DNA of 64,000 nt, taken from Tetracentron sinense (Eukaryota; Streptophyta; Magnoliopsida; Trochodendrales; Trochodendraceae). The stretch spans positions 2,690,047 through 2,754,046 of the forward strand of contig CM026570.1 of assembly GCA_015143295.1 (NCBI GenBank), in the 5' to 3' direction. This document shows, piece by piece, positions 1 through 12,700 of this stretch (positions within the stretch are counted from its first letter, which is position 1; the number at the start of each line of letters is the position of its first letter). The notes under the pieces were generated by a model. The model saw only the letters and a list, made by a program, of their open reading frames with translations, did no database searches and was not told the origin of the DNA. A program made the position numbers and the translations under genes.

Positions 1-84
1 CTAACTTAAGAATTGTTTATCAGATATTCATTTGTGAACAAAAGCTATATACTAGAGCACAGTTGAATCAACATATAAACACAG

Positions 85-851
85 GTGACTCAGAGGTGGA
101 TGGCAGTGAGAGTGAAAGAGGTGGTTTCATGGGGCATCCTATGTGTGAGTTCTGCAGAAACCCATTCTATGGGGATAATGAGCTGTACTCGCATATGTCC
201 ACAGAACATTATACTTGTCATATTTGCCAGAGGTAAACTTTGTTTTCTGTTAACAAGAATGATACTATGCTTTGATTTTGCAATTCAATAGTGCTAAAGC
301 CCACATAATACCCATTTATTCTGTTCAATGCAGGTCGCATCCGGGACAATACGAATACTATAAGAATTATGATGATTTGGAGGCAAGATATTTTCAGTCT
401 TCTTGCATGATAATGTCCTCTCTTTTCATCTGTTTTTTGGTTCATAAATTGACATCATAGGTGTCTGTCACAGATCCATTTCCGGCGAGATCATTTCCTA
501 TGCGAGGATGAGGCCTGCCTTGCCAAAAAGTTCATTGTTTTCACATCTGAATCTGAAATGAAGGTGACTTCTCAGTGTGCATAAATATGGTGTATGAGTT
601 CTTTATCATTGTATTATGTGGCGTTTGTTAAGGTTGTCTAAATTGTATGACTTTGGATGGTAACGATATTGTTTTCCATTCCCCTTCCTCTATTGTGGAC
701 TATTTCCAGTTAATTATTTCTCTTTTATTCTTTTAGAGGCATAATGCTATAGAACACGGAGGGCACATGTCTCGTTCCAAACGTAATGCTGTTCTTCAGG
801 TGTGTATGATCTTTCTAAATTTTGGTCATGTTTCAGAGGATTTAGTCCTGA

Positions 852-912
<61 letters not shown>

Positions 913-2746
913 TATATTGCATCTTTTTGGTTCATCAATTGGTAAATACCCTCATTGCATGTAGCTGTTTCGTAGTTAAGTTCTGCGCTTACACTTTAAT
1001 ATTTTGCATTTTGTTTTTCCTTGGTTGGTGTTGTGACCATAGTCGTGTGCTACTCCACTTTTCTTTTTCTGCATCCAGATACCAACTAGCTTCAGATTTC
1101 GACGAAATAATGAGCAAGATCGTCGTCGTGGAAGGGGACGGGGATTCCATCCTGATTCTTCTGACAATCAACTTTTATTGGCCATTCAAGCCAGTTTTGA
1201 GACAGCAAATGCAGATAGCACAATTCATGATCTGCCATCCAACGCACAAGTGGTTTCTGATCATGGAGAGATGTCTGAAATTGATGCAATTGTAGGCCCC
1301 TTTGAATCATTAGGTACTACAGATTCTGAGCCGTCCTTGAGATACCGTCAGGCCCTGGGGCAAAATTCAATGAATGCACCTCTGGCAGAGTCCTCCTTTC
1401 CTCCACTCCCCATGGCACCAAGCAGTCAACAGAAACTCAAACATGACTCAGAGCGGTTGGCTAAGAACACAATGGCTGCCCGCCTTCGCCGCAGTAACAA
1501 AGGAACTGTAACTGTCCTTAATTCAGCTCAGGCTTGGCCAGCAACAAGTCGACCTGTATCATCATCTAGTAGTTCTGCCCAGTCTAGGTGTATAACAAAT
1601 TATGGTCTTGTATCATCATCTAGTTCATCCAGTTCTAACCAGAGTAAGCCGGCAACAGCTAATGGACCTGCACCATCTAGTTATGCGAGTTCTACTCAGG
1701 CTAGACCTGCAACTGTTCATGGAGTTGTATCTGCAAGTTCTTCAAGTTCTTTGTGGAGTTCGAGTAGCACTAGTACGGTCAGCCATTCCACATCAGCTCC
1801 TAACCTTGTTGACAGTGGATTTTTTGGCACTACCTTTTCTAATTTTCCTCCTGTTTCTGCAATACAAAAGAACAAGTTACCCACAAGTAGCCAGTCTTCT
1901 CTGAAAGTGGAAGATGTTCGCACTGCAAACAAGTCTTTGGTGGAAAGGATCCGTGCTGCTCTAGAATTTGATGAGGACAAATTCGCTGCTTTCAAAGAAA
2001 TCTCTGCAGAGTATCGTCAGGGTTTAATCAGCACTGTGGAATATCTGTCCTATGTGCATCAGTTTGGCCTGTCACATCTTGTTGTTGAGCTAGCTAGACT
2101 CTGTCCTGATGCTCAGAAGCAGAAAGAACTTATTGAGACCTACAATGCCAGTGTGCTCACCGATGGTCCACAACAAATTGGTTGGGGCAACAGCAGTGCT
2201 CACTTAAAAGTCAGTAGTGGGTCTAAGAAAGGTAAAGGAAAATGTGTAGATGATACTGACAGTAGGTCGAAGGATATGTTAGCAGATAACATTATAAGTA
2301 CAGTGAGGAAACTGCAGTCGAGCTACAAGCCTTCAGAAGAAGCGGAGGTATTATTGAAAGATGGGTATCGTGCTGCCAAAGGCAAAGCGAAGGTATTGGG
2401 TTTTAATGAACAGGCGGAATTGAGTTCTGCCAGTGAGCTTAGAGTTCAACCAAGAGGTCAAAGTGAATCACCAACTTTTAATGGTGGCTCTAATAAAAAA
2501 TCAGGGGCCACGGGAGGAGTAACTAAGCAACGGAAGAAGACCTCAAAGTTCCATAGAGTACGCCTGGGTGATGGTTCAGCGGCAGCACATTTAGACCTTG
2601 GACATTCTGATCCTGGACCTGATCTTGCAGAAGAGACGACAGATGATATTGAGAACTCTTCTGAAGGGTTGCCAGTTCGTGGTGTTTGGAGGAATCGAGG
2701 AGGTCTGAGACTCGTGGCAACGACTCATAGAGTCCCACCAAAATGA
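85..2746 (+). CDS. HEL2: HEL2/ZNF598-type E3 ubiquitin ligase, 3' part (5' end outside window)
   Basis: Five exons are visible: 85-232, 334-382, 474-563, 737-799 and 1079-2746, with the stop at 2744-2746. The first three encode Cys/His zinc-finger sequence with motifs MCEFC, YTCHICQR, YYKNYDDLE, HFRRDHFLCED and RHNAIEHGG. This is the hallmark order of the Hel2/ZNF598 family. An arginine-rich patch (RRRGRGRG) opens the last exon. It is followed by Ser-rich low-complexity sequence, a conserved helical stretch starting near VERIRAALEFDEDKF (about 1940-2150), and a basic then acidic tail. Family knowledge: these ligases ubiquitinate small-subunit ribosomal proteins at collided ribosomes to start ribosome quality control. 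The RING domain expected upstream is not in the window, so the gene is partial here. Intron 383-473 appears to start with GC rather than GT. Exon joins keep one open frame throughout. Family assignment is firm; function is inferred from the family. Confidence 0.93.
855..913. repeat. (CT)n(AT)n compound microsatellite in HEL2 intron
   Basis: About 17 CT units run directly into about 12 AT units inside the last intron of the HEL2-like gene (800-1078). Confidence 0.95.
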
Positions 2747-2956
2747 TGATTTTGTGCAGTAGTCTTGTGGAAAAGCACTTGTTTTTGGTAATCAAGCTGG
2801 CTAGATGGGATGAATCTATAGGTTGGGCTATTTTTTCCCTTCGTCCTTGATTTAATCTTGTTTTGTCTAGTTTGGAGGATGAATATATTTTGTACTGTGA
2901 TGGTGACCTTGTTACTAGAAAGCCGATGGGCTGACATGGTAATTGCAGATTCAGAA

Positions 2957-3028
2957 CAGGACTTTGCCTCAAATATGGCTGATCCGGGTTTGCAGGACTT
3001 TGCCTCAAATATGGCTGATCCTGGTTTG
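2957..3028. repeat. Two tandem 36-bp units in the HEL2 3' region
   Basis: Units at 2957-2992 and 2993-3028 differ at one base. They lie 210 bp past the stop codon, probably in the 3' UTR. Each unit contains CCTCAAATATGGCTGATCC. Confidence 0.9.
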
Positions 3029-4106
3029 CGGCAAGTTTTATCATGATGGTTATAGGTGTTATAACTTGAAAAGAAAAAGGAACAAATGAGGTATTAGGGT
3101 TTCTATTTTTTCTTTATAGTGAAATGGGTCGCATTATAGTGGTTACCCCCTTTTCTTTTTGGAATACAACAGTATAGATATGAGCTTGAGCGCACGTTAA
3201 TCTTTTGTTTTTGGTAATTTAATGTACAATAGAAATGCTCTCTTTTCTTGTTTATCTTCCAGAGTAATGTGTCTTATGACTAGATCAATGTTCTATTATG
3301 GGTCCTTATATTTTTGCAACCATGTACTGATTGGCACTCACCAGTTACCACACATTCCAGTGTCGTTTGGTTAATATGCTGATTCTCCAACTAGGGAAGA
3401 TACTAACAAAAAGTTACCACAGATACTGGCCAAACCACTCAATAAGCAGATAAATGTTGCAAAATGTTTTGTTTATTTTCTCAATCAGTGCGATTGAAAT
3501 GGGAAATCTGATTTCCTTGGTGTCCAACAACTGTCAATTCATGATATACAAAGTCCGGAATCCATAGTAACATGCTCTACTGATAGTAATTAAAGAAAAT
3601 TTAATGAAATTGTTTAGACCTAATGATAATGGTGTTGCACATTTCGCTTTGTCGAATGGATGAGCCCATCATGGGCACCGGTAGTGCGTTCTCCTGCAAG
3701 TGCAAGTGCAAGTGCACCTCATTTTCATGTACAAGGGTGGTACAAAATCCTTGTCATAGTCATGGAAAGGACCTGTAATTCCTAATATAAAACTCAAGTT
3801 CACTTCTAAGCTGAAGAATGGGCAGCAGACTACTTTCGTCCCATGCATCAACTAACCTTATGCTACAGCAGTAGTCAAGTTTATGTGGAATGGATACCTC
3901 ATTTGCATTTCTTTGGGGAATATTCTAATAGAGAATAATAAATAGGACCATCTTAATCTTTATGTTTATTAAGTTTACAATAGTAACCAAGAGGCTTGTC
4001 AACACATAAAAATATCAGGCTCAGCCTCACAGATTGGTATGGTGAGAATTTACAACAATGTACACATCCCAACTAAACATGAACGAATGTATCTTCCGGG
4101 GTCTGC
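3029..4106. other. Convergent intergenic/UTR stretch
   Basis: AT-rich sequence between the tail-to-tail HEL2-like and ATG8 genes. It should hold both 3' UTRs and polyadenylation signals (an AATAAATA lies near 3938 on the plus strand). No coding sequence or clear repeat was recognised, apart from a short GCAAGT triplication near 3700. Confidence 0.6.
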
Positions 4107-7100
4107 TTAGCCGAAAGTTTTCTCACTGCTGTAACACATGTATAAAAACCCATCCTCATCCTTGGAGGACTCATATACAGAGTCCATGAGACTGGCTGTA
4201 GATAACAGTCAATAGATGAAACACATTAAATGGTTCTTTCATTCTTGAACAAGACATGTGGCAATGGAAACCGTGAAAAATTTATACTGCAGGGAAAGAT
4301 GTCTAGCGATACCTGTTTGAGGTAAGGTGGTGTTCACAAATACAAAGAGAGCTTTTCCAGGTGTCAGATGAAGCCTGCTGCTTAAGACGTGGATAAACTG
4401 CCCAACAGACATGTCTCGGGGAACCAGGTATCTGGGGAAAAAAAAAGAGGAACAGATGACAGCAATGTTCAAATTATGAGCTTAATTTCATTGAAAAGGG
4501 ACAAAGAAACGCAAGTTTGAGCTCAGTGTTATCAGTTATTTATAAGGTTCTGCCCTTTCTATGTCACATGTTGGAAACACATATAGACAGTTTTAAGACT
4601 GGTTATTCAAGTGGTTGCTTCTTAAACTAGTGAGAAGCTAGCAAGGGAGGGTTTCCAAGGCACAAAGCAGAATCCTTTCACCGTATTTGCTAAAAAAACT
4701 GTGATATAAGTGAATCCATTTGCATTTATGTTCTGAAGGCTCTTATGCAATGCAGTGGCAGCTCTTACCAGAATCTATATCTATATCTATTCTAAGGCAG
4801 AGTGAGTCTTCCTCCTGCAGCCACATAGGATTACCTCATGAAACCACATAAGCTAATTTACTTCTCTTCATTGTGAACCACATCACAAAAGTTAAAACCA
4901 ACTACTTTACTGTTTATTTTTCTCTCCTTAGAAAGCATACACAACCACTTTACTGTTTAAGTTTCTCTCCTTAGAAACCAACCGCTTTACTATTACCCTA
5001 AGTTTTTCTCTTTAGAAACCAACCACTTTACTATTAGCCTCCAGGGACTATTGAGACGGTGACCAGGCTCTTCTCTCTCATGCATGCCACATCTTGAAGG
5101 TGCTTGAATGGCTAGGAAATCCATGGATATGGTTTTTCCTTTAAACGTGATGATGATGATAATGCCACAAGCACATTCATTCCAATAATCTCCAAGAAAA
5201 CCCTTTTGTTTTTGCTCGGCTTCTCTTATATGGACAAATCTTCTTAGTGTGGACAACTATTGTTGTCAATTAAATCTTAACTTACTAGATAACATATCAC
5301 CATAATTAATTTGTGCTACTACTACTCAAGGCTTCCAGGGCGGAGCCATGATTTTCTTCGGGGGGGCTAATAATGGGGTTGGAGGTGTAGCCCTTGAAAA
5401 AAAAACGAGGGCCAAGTTCGTGGGTCACAGTGTCTGTTTGTGTACGTTTGTAAGGAATATTTTTTTCTCAGATGTTTAGGGGGGCTAGAGCTCCCATCCC
5501 CCCAGTTCCGCCCCTCTCCCAAACTACGCCCCTATTAGTACTATAGGTTTTCTTTACCCAAAATTTCAGGGGGGCTTCTGCCCCTGATAAGGATATCTTT
5601 CCCGTGCATGGCACGGGGTGTTTACTAGTTTCATACTAGCTTCATACTAACTTAGGGATATTGGAATTTTCCTTTTCTTTTTCTGCGGACGAAAGATTAA
5701 AAACCTGTAGGTATACTTTCAAATTACTGCAGCAAGTCCACCCCAACTAAAAACCAAGGAACAAAAAAAAAATAGAAGAGAAGACATAAAAAAAAAGAGC
5801 TTATTTACAAATAATTACGAAAAGCAGTGTAGTGATGTAGTCAAAGGTTCTAGGCAATGCATATACGATAGTGGTTCCCTAATAAAAAACTATATGTATA
5901 TATATAATGAAAAATTAGTGTTAAAAATAGACAGAAATGTATTCAAATTAAAGGGAGAGAAAAAAGGATGAAGAATCATGAAACCCTGAAAGGAGAGGTT
6001 CTTACTCTTAATCTTCAAATGCTTCTTGGTGCCTTATCCGAACTATTTGGGTAAGGCATCATGAATATTGTTCCTCCATCCTAATCTATTGAGAGTCATA
6101 TCTTTGGTAAAGTGTGTGTCATCAAATCTTTTCTCATCAACTCCATTCACATCCATTTAGGCCTCCCTCCCCCTTTAGATCCTTCAACTTCATTAACTTG
6201 CTCCTTTGCCATTGTTGGTTATCATTGAACATGTCCAAACCATGTCAATTGATTCCACCTTATTCTATCACCTATTGGAGCTACACCTCGATTCTATTGA
6301 ATGCACACAATTCACTGACAAAGACCTCCAAGACTTGCTCTGCATCTATAAATTTACTATTATTCTTTCAACCCTTTAGATGGCGCTTCTTAGAATATTA
6401 AGCAAATAAGAATCAATTAGAATTTATGTCATCATTTTCCTTAATTAAATCATAAAAATGAAAAGCATATTATGATCATACTCCCATGCAACAGTCATTT
6501 AAATTAGAAACTCTGTTGGACTTGGTTTGGAACAAAGGGAAAGACTTGAAACACTTTGGACAAAGCAAAAAGAATTAACAAAAGCATGTGCATTTTTATT
6601 TGGCAAGAAAAAAACTGGTTGTACTGATCATGTAAGCTGAGCATGAAAAATCTTCAAATGAGCTACAAGTGCCTGGACTACGGAGTTAAGGATTCACTGT
6701 CAACAGCTTTATTTATATATGAGCATATATAAGATATAACTCTCTCATAAAGGATCAGTTAAGCTAATAAGCTCTTAGAAGATCGATCTCAGACATATCA
6801 ATATGGCACGAATGTTTGTTGGAGATAGCAAGAACCCCTTTTTCTTTTTATAAAAATAAAAAAGTAATCTACTTTTAGGAAGCCAATACAAAGATAGAAC
6901 TTACTTTTTCTTTTCCATCTCAGGAAGGTCAGTCCTTGAATATCTTTCAGCAACCACCTGCAGAAATCCATTATTCCATTCAAATATTAGAAAGTAAAGT
7001 CTGATGTTTTGAGATAACTTTAATAGTTTCTCGGTATTAAAAAGAAATATTTCAAATTCTAACTTGGGCATGAAAAATAAAATACATTTCAATTACCCTC

Positions 7101-8263
7101 TTAGGTCAGTTCAGATGCAAATTCTAGCAATTTTTGCAGTTGAGTTTTTTCCTCTCTAGTTATACTGCACATGTGTAATTGGGAAATTCAGCTAGCATTT
7201 TCTAACATTTTAATAGTCATTATGTCAATGAGGGTACTCCACTTCTTGAAGCTAAGTCTGAAGTTTAGGCTTCTAACCACTAACCACTAACCACTAACCA
7301 ATGAAGAGATACTACCATACCGTCATTCCTATAATCCGATTTCCTGAAAATCCTTCCTAGCTTCATCCAAGAAGATATATCAGTATTTTTCCTTACCATA
7401 GATGATGGAACCTTGAGTCTCAATGATCCTATTGCCCTGACACAAAGATGTGTTTGCACAACAGAAAACCATCTCACTTGTGAAAACACTTATAACTCTT
7501 TGTTCCAACTTACAACCAAATAATAGGTGTTTATGGAAGCTTTAACACAGAGGAAGCTATTAAGCTACAGAAGAAGGGCTTAAAGCTCGTAGAATTTCCC
7601 GCCACACACTTACCTACACACAGAGTACTGTGAGACTACACGAGATGTTATGTTATTCACCTCAGCAAATATAGGCTCAGAATCCCTAAATCTAAAATCC
7701 CTATAAACTCAAAAAACTAGTGAAAATTATATTTTATTGGTAAATAAAATATTGCCAATAATTCCTTGCACTTCAATGATTTCAGAAATTGCTAAAGTTT
7801 CTGAATCACCCACTAAATTTCCTTTAAAATGAACGGAAGAAGTTGCGAATTTATTCAGTTCTTGCAGTAAATTTGATTCGGTTTCCTAAAATAGTTCTGA
7901 ACGAAATACAGATCATATAGTGTAATTTGAGAACGAATTAAAGAGAAAGAAACAGGAAATTTCAAGTTCATGAACAAAAATAAGCGATCTGCAACAAATA
8001 TTTGGCAACAATTTCCATGATTCCTTAGGTAATAGAAATTAATTGGCAAAAAGAAAAAAGAAAAAGCAATTCGTAAACTTACAGGCACTCGATTAGGATA
8101 TTTGGCGAGGATTTCTCGTGATTCCTCAAATCGTTCCTCTGCAGCCGATCAAACATGGAAATTGAGATGGAAAAATAGGAAACTGAAACACAGAAGATTA
8201 TGAGAAAATCGAAGAAAACGAACCGAATGAGAACTCCTCTTTGAAAGATCTGATCTTCCCCAT
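4107..8263 (-). CDS. ATG8I: Autophagy-related ubiquitin-like protein ATG8, clade II (ATG8h/i type)
   Basis: Five exons on the minus strand: 8263-8224, 8138-8083, 6957-6905, 4431-4313 and 4195-4107. They sum to 357 nt, or 118 residues, with all phases matching. The protein starts [20 protein letters not shown] and contains [47 protein letters not shown] and [18 protein letters not shown]. It ends [10 protein letters not shown] followed at once by TAA. Family knowledge: ATG8 is conjugated to phosphatidylethanolamine through that glycine, coats autophagosomes and binds AIM-motif cargo receptors. Most plant ATG8s need ATG4 to trim a tail; the Arabidopsis ATG8h/i clade does not, and this copy matches that clade. 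Introns 2 (1.1 kb) and 3 (2.5 kb) are long, and intron 3 holds a Helitron. The start is the only ATG giving the canonical N-terminus. No TATA box is obvious upstream. Confidence 0.95.
4774..5628 (+). mobile_element. Non-autonomous Helitron in ATG8 intron 3
   Basis: The 3' end has a 17-nt hairpin CCCGTGCATGGCACGGG (5601-5617) followed by a short spacer and TTTACTAG, then T, which is the Helitron 3' signature. The proposed 5' end is TCTATATCTATATC at 4774 after an A, giving the A/T insertion context. The 3' end is nearly identical to that of the element at 47825-49079, so they are one family. Inside are about three tandem units near 4903-5040 with core ACCACTTTACT. A hAT-like piece starting GGGCGGAGCC lies near 5335. 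No RepHel coding is present. The 3' end is firm; the 5' end is less certain because it abuts a short repeat. Confidence 0.65.
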
Positions 8264-8495
8264 CGATGGTCTGTGACGCCTGTATGAGATGAGAGAGCAG
8301 TGATGATGATGATGATGAAAAAGCGCATGTTAGCGTCATATACTTTCTTTGCTTTGCTTTTAAAGTAAGGAGTAAAGATTGGATAGACACGTTTTCTCAT
8401 TTGGATGGTCTGGATTTAAGTACGACCAGGCTACCGGTTTTAAATTGTTGAAGTGGAAACCCGTGTCGTTTTGGTCGACCAGTAAGTATGGCTTT

Positions 8496-8528
8496 GAACC
8501 CGAACCCGAACCCGAACCCGGACCCGGA
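8496..8528. repeat. Hexanucleotide (GAACCC)n tract
   Basis: About five units of GAACCC, 230 bp upstream of the ATG8 start codon and reading into a degenerate GACCCG. Confidence 0.85.
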
Positions 8529-8579
8529 ACTTTGTTAAGAAGTCAACGACGTCACTACCCATAAAGAGAGGACTCGTAA

Positions 8580-8892
8580 TCATCTCAAGTTGAAACCGGT
8601 TTTTGGCAAAACCGGTTACACCCCTGTGGTCATCACGTGTCCCTTTTTACACTCCTTAACTATGGTTAAGATTCATATACCCTTAGGGTTCGCCCATGCC
8701 GGCCGCTTTCGCACCCTTGGAGAACAGTCCTGACCAAAGGATTGGGGCACCCCAAGTTACCCAAAAAAAAACGAAAGGCATTATTCAACCCTCCAAACCT
8801 TGTACTGAAAATTGGAGGGTAATATTTTTTATTAGGTATTAAATCATTTATCTAACTAGGTTAGGGGGTTAGCACTTATGGTGGCGCTCAAC
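8580..8892. mobile_element. Composite MITE fragment plus SINE tail
   Basis: 8590-8690 matches one arm of the foldback element at 15044-15395 (shared words: ACACGTGTCCC-like, CCTTAAC.ATGGTTAAG, CCCTTAGGGTT). It is followed at about 8700-8780 by a SINE-like 3' segment (CCTGACCAAAGGATTGGG) ending in an A-run, similar to the SINE at 29697-29860. Boundaries are not resolved. No gene is visible. Confidence 0.5.
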
Positions 8893-9088
8893 AGTCACAC
8901 CAAGACTCGAACACTAAGTCACACCTCCCCAAAGGGAGACACACCACCACTGGGACTAGTTCATGGTGTGTAAGCAATGAATAATTCACTGTCACACCAA
9001 GACTCGAACACTAAGTCACACCTCCCCAAAGGGAGACACACCACCACTGAGACTAGTTCATGCTGTGTAAGCAATGAAGAATTCAGTT
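8893..9088 (-). repeat. 98-bp tandem duplication of a tRNA-derived SINE head
   Basis: Two units (8893-8990 and 8991-9088) are nearly identical. On the minus strand each has a B-box-like GTTCGAGTC and an A-box-like TAGTCCCAGTGGTGG, and resembles the head of the SINE at 50237-50422. It ends ten bases before the Copia element. Confidence 0.7.
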
Positions 9089-9097
9089 GGGGGAACT

Positions 9098-9688
9098 TGT
9101 TGGGAAAAAACACACTTTTCTTCTTTTTTCTGTATGTAAATCAAGAATAAATTACTACAATAAAAGTAAATAAATTCAAGTACAAACACGTAATATTTTT
9201 AACATGAAAAACCTTTCAAGATGAAGGAAAAAACCACTGGACACTAGTCCAGGAAAAACTTTCACTATGTGAATAATAGGGTTACAAGTGACCACTCTAG
9301 ACACAACTAGAGTATACCAACATCAAGTGAAAGCAACACTTGGAATACAATGTTTCACTAAATAAAGTGAATGAACTAATGAAATAAGCCCACTTACCTC
9401 AAAAAGAAATGCAAGATGTAAGAGGATGATCTTTTCTTCTTCTTGTACCCAAGTTTCTCTTCTTTCCTTGAGGTAGCAAAATTCAGAATTTTTCTTCTCT
9501 CTTTTGAGAGGTTTTTCTCACAACACAAGTGTGAGTTCACAAGAGGAATTCCAAAAGGCCCTCACGATTTTAGCTTAAGGGAGCAATAGACAAAGCATTA
9601 ACTACAATCCTTTCCAAGAAAATGTTGTTGGAAGATTTTACAAGAAAAGGTGGTGGGTCCCACTCCTCATAAAGGAGGAAACCCAACA
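9098..9688 (-). repeat. 3' LTR of the Copia element
   Basis: 591 bp, starting TGTTGGGAAAAAACACAC and ending GAAACCCAACA on the plus strand. It pairs over its whole length with 13697-14288, with scattered substitutions. Confidence 0.9.
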
Positions 9689-9719
9689 AACTCTCCCTCC
9701 AATTTATGAAGAGAGTTCC

Positions 9720-12700
9720 ACTATGTTCATACCTGCAACTCTTCTACAAAACTCGAACTTATCTTTAGGAAGACTCTTTGTCATCACATCTGAGTCATTC
9801 TTCTCGATATAGATCTTTTCAAGGTGTAGAAACTTCTTTTCTAACACATCTCGAATCCAATGATGTCTTATCTCAATGTGTTTAGACTTGGAATGAAATT
9901 TGAATTCTTACTCAAGTGAATAGTACTCTGACTATCACAATGAATAACATGCCTACTTTGTTCCAAACCAAGTTCTTCCAAGAACCTCTTCATCTATAAC
10001 ATTTCCTTGCAAGCTTCTGTAGTTGCAATATACTCTGCTTTTGTGATAGACAAAGTCACACACTTTTGCAATTTAAACTGCCAAGATACAGCTTCTCCTG
10101 CAAAGGTAAGCAAATGCCCTGAAGTAGACTTCCTATGATCAAGGTCACCTGCCATGTTTGAATCTGTGAATCCCTCCAACTCAGGCTTAGACATCCCAAA
10201 GCACAAACACATTTTAGAAGTTCATATTAGATATCTAAGAATCCACTTAACTGCTTCTCAATGTTTCTTGCCTGGATTTGAAAGAAACCTACTTACAACT
10301 CTAACAGCGTATGTAATATTCGGCCTTGTGCAAACCATTGCATACATCAAACTTCCAACAACTAAAGCATATGGAACTCTTTCCATATAACTTCTCTCTT
10401 CTTCACTTGAAGGACTTTGCTTTTTACTCAGCTTGAAATGACTTGCAAGTGGAGTGCTAACTGGTTTAACATTCTTTATTTGGAATTTCTCAAGTACCCG
10501 CTCTATGTATCTTTCTTGTAATAGCCACAACTTCTTGGCTTCCTATCATGAGAGATCACCATGCCCAAAATTTGTTTTGTCATTCCTAAGTCTTTCATGT
10601 CAAAAGATTTGTTTAAGTTTTCTTTAACCTGTCAATCATGTTAGCATCTTTACCAACGGTCAACATATCATCAACATAAAGCAAGAGAATAATGAAGTCA
10701 CCATTAGAAAATCTTCTAAAGTAAACATAATAGTCCAAGTTTGATCTTTGATACTCATGATCCATTATAAATGAATCGAACTTGTTGTACCACTGTCTTA
10801 GTGCTTGTTTCAACACATAGAAGCTTTTATTTAACTTGTAAACCATGTGTTCTTTATCCTTGATTTCAAAACCTTGTGGTTGCTCCATGTATAGCTCTTC
10901 ATTCAAATCTTCATGAAGGAATGCGATCTTGACATCTAGTTGCTCAATTTCCAAATTCAAGTTTGCCGTCAAACCCAAAATAATCCGAATAGATGAGATT
11001 TTGACTACGGGAGAAAAAATCTCATCAAAGTCAATTCCCTTTTTCTACCCAAAGCATTTCACAACTAACCGTGCCTTATATCGCACTTTCTTTACATTGT
11101 CTTCATGCTTTACCTTGAAGACCCATTTGTTTTTCAAAGCTTTTCTTTATTTTGCTAGCTCAACAAGATCATAAGTATGGTTCTTATGCAATGAGTCAAT
11201 CTCATCTTGCATAGCTTACAACCACTCACCCTTGTGCACATCAACTTGAGCTTCTTGGAAACTTTCCGATTCACCTTCATTTATAACCATCACATACTCA
11301 TTTTGAGGATATCTACTTGAAGGTCTTCTCTCTCTAACAGATCTTCTTAATTGTGATTCAAATAGTTCTTTTTCATTAGAGTGTTGCTCTCCTTCTTCAA
11401 CATCATCTTGTTCATTCTCATTTTTAAGATGCTCTTCCCCACTATTTTCATTTTGCACTGGTGGAGGGATAAAAGTAGCTTCATTTGACTCATTTACAAT
11501 CTTTTGAGGCTCTTTTCTCTTCTCAAAATCTTCAATGGTTTGATCCTCTTAAAAGATCACATCTCTACTTCTATGTAACTTCTTATTTATCGGATCCCAC
11601 AATCGAGAACCAAATTCTGCATCACCATATCCCAAGAAGACACATGGTAAAGACTTGTAGTCTAGCTTGGAACGAAGCTCATTAGGAATATGCATAAAAG
11701 CTTTGCATCCAAACACCTTCAAATTGGAATATCAAATATCTTTTCCACTCCATAACTTTTCCGGAATTTGTCCTCCAAGTGGAACCGATGGAGAACGATT
11801 AATTAGATAACACGCGTTATGCATTGCTTCTCCCCAAAAGTGTTTTGGCAACTTTGCACATGCAAGCATACTTCTCATCCTTTCAACTATTATCCAGTTC
11901 ATTCTTTCCACTACCCCATTTTGTTGAGGAGTACGGGGAATGATTCTTTCATGTTGAATACCATGCATATCACAATAACTCTTGAACATCTTTGAAATGT
12001 ACTCTCACCCATTATCTGTACGAAGACACTTGAGAGTTTTACCACTTTCCCGTTCAACTATATCATGAAACACTTTAAAGATTTCAAACACTTCATCCTT
12101 GGATTTCATGGTATAAGACCACACTTTTCTAGATGCATCATCTATGAAGGTAACAAAGTAAGAAGCACCACCAAGAGATTTCACACTCATAGGACCACAC
12201 ACATCTGAGTGTACTAATTTTAAATTTTTAGATTTATGTTTATTACTACTTTGAAGAAATGAAACTCTATGTTGTTTACCGGCTAAGCAATGATCACAAG
12301 GTTCAATGGACGTACCTTTCATTCCGGTGATAAATTGCATTTTTGCCAAAACTTGAATGTCTTTCTCGCTCATGTGACCAAGCCTTCAATGCCATAAATT
12401 TGGTGATGAATCTTCCAAGGCAGTGTTCACTTCGCCCTTGAATAAGTGGGCCTTTATTTTGTAAAGAGTAGCTTTTTTCTCATCCCTTACCACGATGAGA
12501 GAACCCTTGGACAACTTTCATCTTCCTTTCCCAAAATGATTCTCATACCTTTCATCATCCAACTTTCCACATGAGATTAGATTCAATCAAAGAACTGGTA
12601 CATGTCTCACATCCTTCAAAACAAGCTTGTGACCCACATGTGTTTCAATGTGAATATCACCGATGCCAACAATTTTTGAAGCACCACTATTTTCTCATTT

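Noticed and set aside
5330-5520. Complete hAT element inside the first Helitron (GGGCGGAGCC to GTTCCGCCCCT)
   Set aside because: The ends resemble hAT termini but no matching 8-bp flanks were found, so it was only mentioned within the Helitron.
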